Program-made: the position numbers and the translations under genes
Assembly (NCBI GenBank): GCA_051876105.1
Contig: JBJEHN010000019.1
Location: 1-10,038 of the forward strand
Length of the DNA: 10,038 nucleotides
DNA from: W2P13-069 sp051876105
Lineage (GTDB): Bacteria > Actinomycetota > Coriobacteriia > Coriobacteriales > QAMH01
Direction: 5' to 3'
Shown: positions 6,558 to 10,038 of the stretch, piece after piece
Layout: each line of letters starts with the position of its first letter
How positions within the stretch are numbered: the first letter of the stretch is position 1
The notes under the pieces: model-generated
The model's input: only the letters and a program-made list of their open reading frames with translations
What the model was told of the DNA's origin: nothing
Database searches by the model: none

Positions 6558-6631
6558 GTATAACGTATCAGACGTTATTTGGCGTTTAAGGCACCAATTA
6601 TTGCGATATTTCACTATTTGGTGCCTTAAAC
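6558..6631 (-). promoter_or_regulatory. Promoter/operator region of the DUF4143 ATPase gene
   Basis: Two perfect inverted repeats lie 64-138 bases upstream of the ATPase start. The outer one has 14-bp arms, GTTTAAGGCACCAA (6584-6597) and TTGGTGCCTTAAAC (6618-6631), around 20 AT-rich bases, giving arm centres 34 bp apart. The inner one has 7-bp arms ATAACGT and ACGTTAT around ATCAG (6560-6578). A good -10 element TATACT (6563-6558, minus strand) overlaps the inner repeat; the -35 is not clear. The arrangement suggests repressor binding. Confidence 0.45.
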
Positions 6632-6911
6632 AGCATGTAACGACACCATGAAGGTGCTTGCTAGGAACGGATTAGGCGGCCGATGAGGCGGCTCTATACC
6701 GGCTGGCTTGGCCGATAGATCGTGCGGATTATGGCATTTGGGGGCCTGTTTCGGCGCAGAGGTGGCAAGGAGAGCGCCGGCGCATTATAATGAAAAGTTA
6801 CTTCAGGTTTGCCGCGTCTTGTGCACGGGGCTGCCGACAGGCACCTTGAGAAGATCAGAAAAGCATCCAGGAACACCCAGGGAAGCACCCTCTGCTCTCG
6901 GATTGGGGTAA

Positions 6912-6964
6912 AAGCCCAGGTCAATCCACTGTGTCACGGTGACATAGCGGGTTGACCTGGGCTT
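6912..6964. repeat. Dispersed palindromic repeat, copy 1 (bidirectional terminator-like)
   Basis: The outer arms AAGCCCAGGTCAA (6912-6924) and TTGACCTGGGCTT (6952-6964) pair perfectly. The inside is the shared core TCCACTGTGTCAC-G-GTGACATAGCGGG, which continues the stem with one mismatch and two wobble pairs. CTTTTC follows on the plus strand and TTTTAC on the minus strand, so it can act as a terminator in both directions. The 34-base core unit (6925-6958) differs at three positions from the two identical copies at 9548 and 10005. Confidence 0.75.
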
Positions 6965-7065
6965 CTTTTCGGCGGCTCGGGCTCTTGTGGCTGGTCTTGC
7001 TCTGACGCTGGCTTGAAGAGAGCCACCGCGCCATCGCAACGCCCTGCTGCTCATGCAGAAAGTGT

Positions 7066-7106
7066 GCTAAGAGCCGCTATGTCATCGTGACACACCGGCT
7101 CTGAGC
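7066..7106. terminator. Related hairpin downstream of the zinc-ribbon nuclease gene
   Basis: Arms GCTAAGAGCCG and CGGCTCTGAGC pair with one mismatch around a centre reading CTATGTCA-TCG-TGACACAC, which itself pairs as TGTCA/TGACA. The centre resembles the core of the dispersed palindrome, but the outer arms differ. It is about 90 bases after the nuclease-like gene's stop on the minus strand, with ACTTTC beyond it, and GTTTCTTC beyond it on the plus strand. Termination is likely; kinship to the repeat family is a guess. Confidence 0.5.
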
Positions 7107-7196
7107 TGGGGTTTCTTCTCGAAAACGCGCATTGCACGTTTGCCGGTCTCTAGCCGTCCGCTGTCGGCAGGCTCAGCAGACAGGAGCCCTCAGCCG

Positions 7197-8726
7197 TTAG
7201 CCCTGGGCCCTCTTTTTCTGGCGAGCAAGCCTGGCCCTCTCTTGGGCGCAAACGGGACAGCCACTCGGGCCGGACTTGTGGACGAGGGATGTCGCCTGAG
7301 GATGCCATACGTGCCCGCAGGCGAGGCAGCGGCAATCGACGCGCTCGCGATCCCCCTGGTACTCGCTCAAGATCTCAAAGCCGCGCCCGTGGTCGTAGTG
7401 GCGGTTGACGCGGTCCACCTGCGCCAGGAACTCCTCGTGCGTCTTGCGGCGCGCCTTGCCGCGCTCTTTGCGGCCGTAGTTGCGGCAGCCGCCGTTTTGC
7501 AGCAGGCTGCGCGGCGCCATCTCCCAGTCGTGCCCGCAGCGGCTGCAGCGACAGAGTATCGGCGTGAGCCTGGTCTTGTATGTGCCGATGACCTCGTAGG
7601 TGCCATCCGCGAAGAGCGGGTTCTTCTCCACCAGCTGCTCCATGAACTCCTCGTGGGTGAGGGTGTTGCTGCCCTTCCAGCCGGGGTGCTCGCGGTAGTT
7701 GGGACATGCGCAGCCCTGCAAGAGCGCACCTGCGGTGGTGCTCCATTCGTGACCGCAGATATTGCAGCGGCACGTGATGGGCCCCTTGTCTCCGCAGTAA
7801 TCGCTCATCAGCTCGAACTCGCCGGCCGCGAAGGCGCGGTTGCGGCGGAGGAGCTTCTCCGCGAACTTCTCGGTGTCGGCGGGCATGGCGCGCTTGACGG
7901 CCTCGACGGCGACCTCGTCCCAGTCCAACTCGGCAGGGTCGACAGGGTGACCTGCCATGCCAGCGCAGCGGCACGCGAAGGCGATGAGCGTCTTGTGCCC
8001 GGGCTCGTCGTAGAGGTCGTCCGAGTGCCAGCCCCAGTCCTGGGGCAGCTCGGCAGGACGAGGCTCCTCATGGGCCCCCTCGAAGAAGCCGACGAGCCTC
8101 ATGCCCTTGGCAGAGCAGAGAGCGCGCTTGTTTACGACCTCGGACGCAGGCTCGGGGTGCCAGTGCAGGGCACCCACCTCGATGGCGATGGAGGCATCGG
8201 GGACGCGCACGTCGAGCTCCAGGCCGATGGTCTCGCGGTCACGGCTCACCACCTTGTCCTTGCCGAGGACCTTCTCCAAGGCGATGGTGATGAACTCCTG
8301 GGTGCGGCTGGTGCACGACCCCCTGCCGCAGCGCGGGCAGCCTGCGCCAGAGAGGAGCTGGGGCCCGGTTGCGGCCCAGTCATGCCCGCAGACCGCGCAG
8401 CGGCACTCCACCTTGCAGCGGGGGACGTACTCGCCCTTCAAAGTGTAGAGGCCCGCCGCGTAGCGGGGGTTGCTGGCGAGCAGGCGCTCGCGGAAGCCCT
8501 CGTCGTCACCGGGCAGGTCCTTGCAGCAGCAGCGGCAGTTGCTGCCCTGGAGCAGGCTGGTCGCCGTGGTCGTGTAGGTGGCGTTGCATGCGTTGCAGTG
8601 GACGCCGACCTTGTCGCATGAGCGCGTGTAATAGGGCTCTGTCAGCTCCAGCTGGCCAGATGCGACATGATCGTTCTTCTCGAACACCTCGTCTGCGAAC
8701 TGCTCAGGCGTTTTCTTCTTGCTCAT
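7197..8726 (-). CDS. Five-repeat zinc-ribbon protein with Vsr-like nuclease core
   Basis: A 509-residue protein with two zinc-ribbon repeats (about 6-70 and 72-136), a nuclease-like core (about 140-255), and three more repeats (about 282-347, 355-420, 427-496). Each repeat reads roughly [TD]xEEF...N..[FY]..G.[FY]E...Y......CrC..CGH.W......L....GCp.C, as in the DUF4379 / probable zinc-ribbon family. The core has LELDVRVPDASIAIEVGALHWH, then NKRALCSAKGMRLVGFFE, with E170, D172, E183, H188, H190 and K200 as candidate catalytic residues; this resembles Vsr/EDxHD-type endonucleases. In repeats 3 and 4 the last zinc Cys is Tyr (Y344, Y417). Start ATG 8726 has GGAGAG 7 bases upstream. Role may be homing, mobile-element or defence DNA cleavage (inference). 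Confidence 0.8.
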   Translation of the reverse strand: MSKKKTPEQFADEVFEKNDHVASGQLELTEPYYTRSCDKVGVHCNACNATYTTTATSLLQGSNCRCCCKDLPGDDEGFRERLLASNPRYAAGLYTLKGEYVPRCKVECRCAVCGHDWAATGPQLLSGAGCPRCGRGSCTSRTQEFITIALEKVLGKDKVVSRDRETIGLELDVRVPDASIAIEVGALHWHPEPASEVVNKRALCSAKGMRLVGFFEGAHEEPRPAELPQDWGWHSDDLYDEPGHKTLIAFACRCAGMAGHPVDPAELDWDEVAVEAVKRAMPADTEKFAEKLLRRNRAFAAGEFELMSDYCGDKGPITCRCNICGHEWSTTAGALLQGCACPNYREHPGWKGSNTLTHEEFMEQLVEKNPLFADGTYEVIGTYKTRLTPILCRCSRCGHDWEMAPRSLLQNGGCRNYGRKERGKARRKTHEEFLAQVDRVNRHYDHGRGFEILSEYQGDRERVDCRCLACGHVWHPQATSLVHKSGPSGCPVCAQERARLARQKKRAQG

Positions 8727-8975
8727 GTTTTGACTCTCCGTTTCCCTGGTAATCAGACATCGACTGGGAAGCGCCCTTTGCGAGGGGGCCTGCGAGATGC
8801 GACGCCCGCGCCAGACGCGCGGTATACTGCTGCATGCGCTCCTGCCCATCACCCCGTGTTTGCAGACCTGGATGATTGCGGGGGCGTTTCCCTTTCCTGT
8901 TGTGCTCAAGGCGAGCGTTCGCGGTACATGCCCTTCTCCCCTTCTTTTGGAAAAGCACCGACTGACAACCTAAGT
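8727..8975. other. Left half of divergent intergenic region; nothing coding supported
   Basis: The nuclease-like frame stays open upstream to 8909 and another minus frame runs 8958-8704, but neither has a Shine-Dalgarno-led start or protein-like composition. TATACT at 8823-8828 (TATACC on the other strand) lacks a matching -35. If the minus-strand promoter is the TATACT at 8978-8973, the nuclease mRNA would have a leader of about 240 bases. Confidence 0.35.
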
Positions 8976-9036
8976 ATAGGGCGTTTTCGCCCTATTTGCT
9001 TTACGGTTGGGTTACAGGGCATAATCGCCCTGTAAC
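8973..9036. promoter_or_regulatory. Paired operators and promoters of the XRE/nuclease divergent region
   Basis: Two palindromes share the form AGGGC-N6-GCCCT. The first has ATAGGGCG and CGCCCTAT around TTTT (8976-8995). The second has GTTACAGGGC and GCCCTGTAAC around ATAATC (9011-9036). Their centres are 38 bp apart. On the plus strand TTGCTT (8996-9001) and CATAAT (9020-9025) with an 18-base spacer make a promoter whose -10 lies in the centre of the second palindrome. On the minus strand TATACT (8978-8973) overlaps the first palindrome, though its -35 is poor. An XRE-type repressor acting on both genes would fit; that is inference. Confidence 0.6.
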
Positions 9037-9118
9037 AAACACCACCAAACAGTTGTTGATCAGCGCCAGCCTGCATACTCCACAGGGGCATGCAGGGTGA
9101 TTGGGAATGCGGGGGCAG

Positions 9119-9544
9119 ATGATGAAGGACGAAATGGGAGAGCGCATTCGGAAGGCGCGCAAGGCGAAGGGTCTGACGCAGCTTGAGCTCTCCAACCTGA
9201 CCGGCATGGAGGGCTCTACAGTTCGCCATTACGAGCTTGGCAGGCGAACTCCCTCAGATGTGATTCTCGCGAGAATTGCAGAGGCTCTTGGTGTGTCTGT
9301 TGAAGCTCTGATGAACCTCTCCCCCTCCACCGACCGCGAGGCGGTCGAGATGCTCTTCAGGCTCGAGGAGGAGTGCCGCTGCCGCCCCCAGGTGTCTGAA
9401 GGCGGCGTCTCCGTGTCCTTCGATGACGCCGGTGAGGAGCTCAGGGCGATGGTCACAGCCTGGTCCAAGCAGCTCGCGTTGCTCGACAGCGGGCAGATAA
9501 CCGAGGAGGACTACGCCGCCTGGAAGGCCTCCTTCAAGGGCTGA
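9119..9544 (+). CDS. XRE-family transcriptional regulator
   Basis: A 141-residue protein with an N-terminal XRE/Cro helix-turn-helix at about residues 7-62 (ERIRKARKAKGLTQLELSNL, then GSTVRHYELGRRTPSDVILARIAEALGVS). Its C-terminal part is acidic and ends in an amphipathic segment, SGQITEEDYAAWKASFKG, probably for dimerisation or partner contact. The start is uncertain: ATG codons at 9107, 9119, 9122 and 9134 are all in frame; GGGGG precedes 9119 and AAGGA precedes 9134. It is divergent from the zinc-ribbon nuclease gene, and paired palindromes overlap the promoter region, suggesting it represses its own gene and perhaps the nuclease. A copy of the dispersed palindrome follows the stop after only three bases and serves as terminator. 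Confidence 0.85.
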   Translation: MMKDEMGERIRKARKAKGLTQLELSNLTGMEGSTVRHYELGRRTPSDVILARIAEALGVSVEALMNLSPSTDREAVEMLFRLEEECRCRPQVSEGGVSVSFDDAGEELRAMVTAWSKQLALLDSGQITEEDYAAWKASFKG

Positions 9545-9547
9545 TAG

Positions 9548-9581
9548 TCCACTGTGTCACGGTGACACAGTGGATTGACCT
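9548..9581. repeat. Dispersed palindromic repeat, copy 2 (terminator of XRE gene)
   Basis: Arms TCCACTGTGTCAC and GTGACACAGTGGA pair perfectly (13 bp) around a single G, followed by TTGACCT. The element starts three bases after the XRE stop codon, with GTTTTCC shortly downstream, so it should terminate that gene. The 34 bases are identical to the copy at the right end of the window. Confidence 0.8.
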
Positions 9582-9595
9582 GCAGTTTTCCATCC

Positions 9596-9904
9596 ATGAT
9601 CGCGAAGGTCTACCGCGTCTGGGTCTTCAAGGCCCCCTCCATGGAGGAGACCGGCGCCTTCTGGTCGCTGCAACCCTGGGGCTGCGATACCGAGCACTAC
9701 TCCGGCGATGACGACGGCGGGCACCTCTACGAGCTCCCCGACGGGGTCCACGTCGGGGAGGACCTCAACGGCTTGAAGGGCATTTTCCTGGACGAAGCCG
9801 GCGACTGGGGTTTTGGCCTACCTATCGAGAACACCTTGTTAGACGGCGACGACACCCCGTACCTCCCCGGCATCGGGGTCTTCACTCCCCTCCACGAGGG
9901 CTAG
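9596..9904 (+). CDS. Hypothetical small acidic protein
   Basis: A 102-residue frame from ATG 9596, rich in Gly, Asp and aromatic residues (KVYRVWVFKAPSMEETGAFW, then GDDDGGHLYELPDGVHV). It has no signal peptide, no membrane segment and no domain I recognise. No Shine-Dalgarno precedes the ATG; a TTG at 9575 would start inside the preceding palindrome and is unlikely. Composition and codon use look protein-like and the frame is open for over 300 bases. Directly after its stop, another frame reads CTILEALDRHISESGYARTM, so a frameshifted or decayed longer gene is possible. It sits between two identical copies of the palindromic repeat. Confidence 0.5.
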   Translation: MIAKVYRVWVFKAPSMEETGAFWSLQPWGCDTEHYSGDDDGGHLYELPDGVHVGEDLNGLKGIFLDEAGDWGFGLPIENTLLDGDDTPYLPGIGVFTPLHEG

Positions 9905-10001
9905 GGGGCGGCTGCACCATCCTCGAGGCCTTGGACCGCCATATATCCGAGTCCGGTTACGCCCGGACGATGTGCCCGAGCCAGCCTGCTTTCAGAGCAA
10001 A

Positions 10002-10038
10002 CAATCCACTGTGTCACGGTGACACAGTGGATTGACCT
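10002..10038. repeat. Dispersed palindromic repeat, copy 3 (runs to the window end)
   Basis: Arms CAATCCACTGTGTCAC and GTGACACAGTGGATTG pair perfectly over 16 bp around a single G. From 10005 to the window edge the 34 bases are identical to those at 9548-9581. The following sequence, which would show whether a T-run is present, is outside the window. Confidence 0.8.

Larger units (their letters stand above)
6632..7196. other. Gene-poor stretch with palindromic elements
   Basis: No reading frame here has both a start site and a protein-like composition. The visible contents are a perfect TATAAT at 6786-6791 inside the palindrome CATTATAATG, the terminator-like repeat at 6912-6964, and a second related hairpin at 7066-7106. 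The stretch separates the two minus-strand genes (ATPase and zinc-ribbon nuclease) and may have been shaped by past insertions. Confidence 0.4.

Noticed and set aside
6708..6911. 67-residue plus-strand frame
   Set aside because: It starts with TTG without a Shine-Dalgarno, has no protein-like pattern, and contains a TATAAT box.
6912..6964. ParB parS-like site
   Set aside because: The core TGTCACGGTGACA only superficially resembles the parS palindrome TGTTTCACGTGAAACA, and no parA/parB gene is near.
7140..8621. 493-residue plus-strand frame opposite the zinc-ribbon nuclease gene
   Set aside because: Low-complexity Ala/Val/Leu/Gly composition; the minus-strand frame carries regular zinc-ribbon repeats.
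8704..8958. 84-residue minus-strand frame overlapping the nuclease start
   Set aside because: No ribosome-binding site before its GTG, basic low-complexity sequence, and it overlaps the better supported start region out of frame.
6912..10038. CRISPR array
   Set aside because: The palindromic units are hundreds to thousands of bases apart with genes between them, not regularly spaced with short spacers.
9548..10038. Integron attC sites
   Set aside because: The palindromes lack the R-site consensus (GTTRRRY and its partner) and are nearly perfect rather than having the extrahelical bases and imperfect centre of attC; no integrase gene is in the window.

Overview
The window is GC-rich bacterial DNA (about 60% by eye), mostly with short Shine-Dalgarno-led genes. 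The protein set (TrpB2-type tryptophan synthase beta chain, MetQ/NlpA lipoprotein, opine-dehydrogenase-family enzyme, DUF4143 ATPase, many XRE-type regulators) and the base composition fit an anaerobic gut actinobacterium, most likely a member of the Coriobacteriia. That assignment is inference; there is no rRNA or other marker gene in the window.

Left part (1-3650, all on the minus strand). Read in the direction of transcription: an orphan metQ-like substrate-binding lipoprotein (3461-2592) ending in a strong stem-loop; a promoter; a 28-residue leader peptide with three consecutive Trp codons (2262-2176); an intrinsic terminator with a competing antiterminator pairing; trpB2 (2013-628); then a hipB-like antitoxin gene (420-103) whose stop overlaps the start of a hipA-like kinase toxin gene cut by the window edge (106-1). 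The leader, antiterminator and terminator form a classical ribosome-mediated tryptophan attenuator in front of a stand-alone trpB2. This suggests that the enzyme, probably salvaging indole plus serine to tryptophan, is made when charged tRNA-Trp is scarce.

Middle (3650-6500). A plus-strand NAD(P)-binding octopine/nopaline-dehydrogenase-family gene (3777-5021) is divergent from metQ and separated from it by a 315-bp region with an inverted repeat. It converges on a minus-strand AAA ATPase of the DUF4143 family (6494-5253), which is preceded by an AT-rich region holding two clean inverted repeats.

Right part (6500-10038), an accessory-looking region. About 700 bp without a convincing gene (6498-7196) contains two terminator-like palindromes with a TGTCA/TGACA core. 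A 509-residue minus-strand protein (8726-7197) carries five zinc-ribbon repeats around a Vsr/PD-(D/E)XK-like nuclease core. Divergent from it is an XRE-family regulator (9119-9544), with two related palindromes (AGGGC-N6-GCCCT) overlapping the likely promoters between the two genes. A small hypothetical gene (9596-9904) follows. A 34-base sequence containing the palindrome is present in identical form directly after the XRE gene and at the right end of the window, and once more with three changes near 6925, so it is a dispersed repeat. The most interesting points are the Trp attenuator, the zinc-ribbon nuclease with its XRE/operator neighbour, and the dispersed palindrome.
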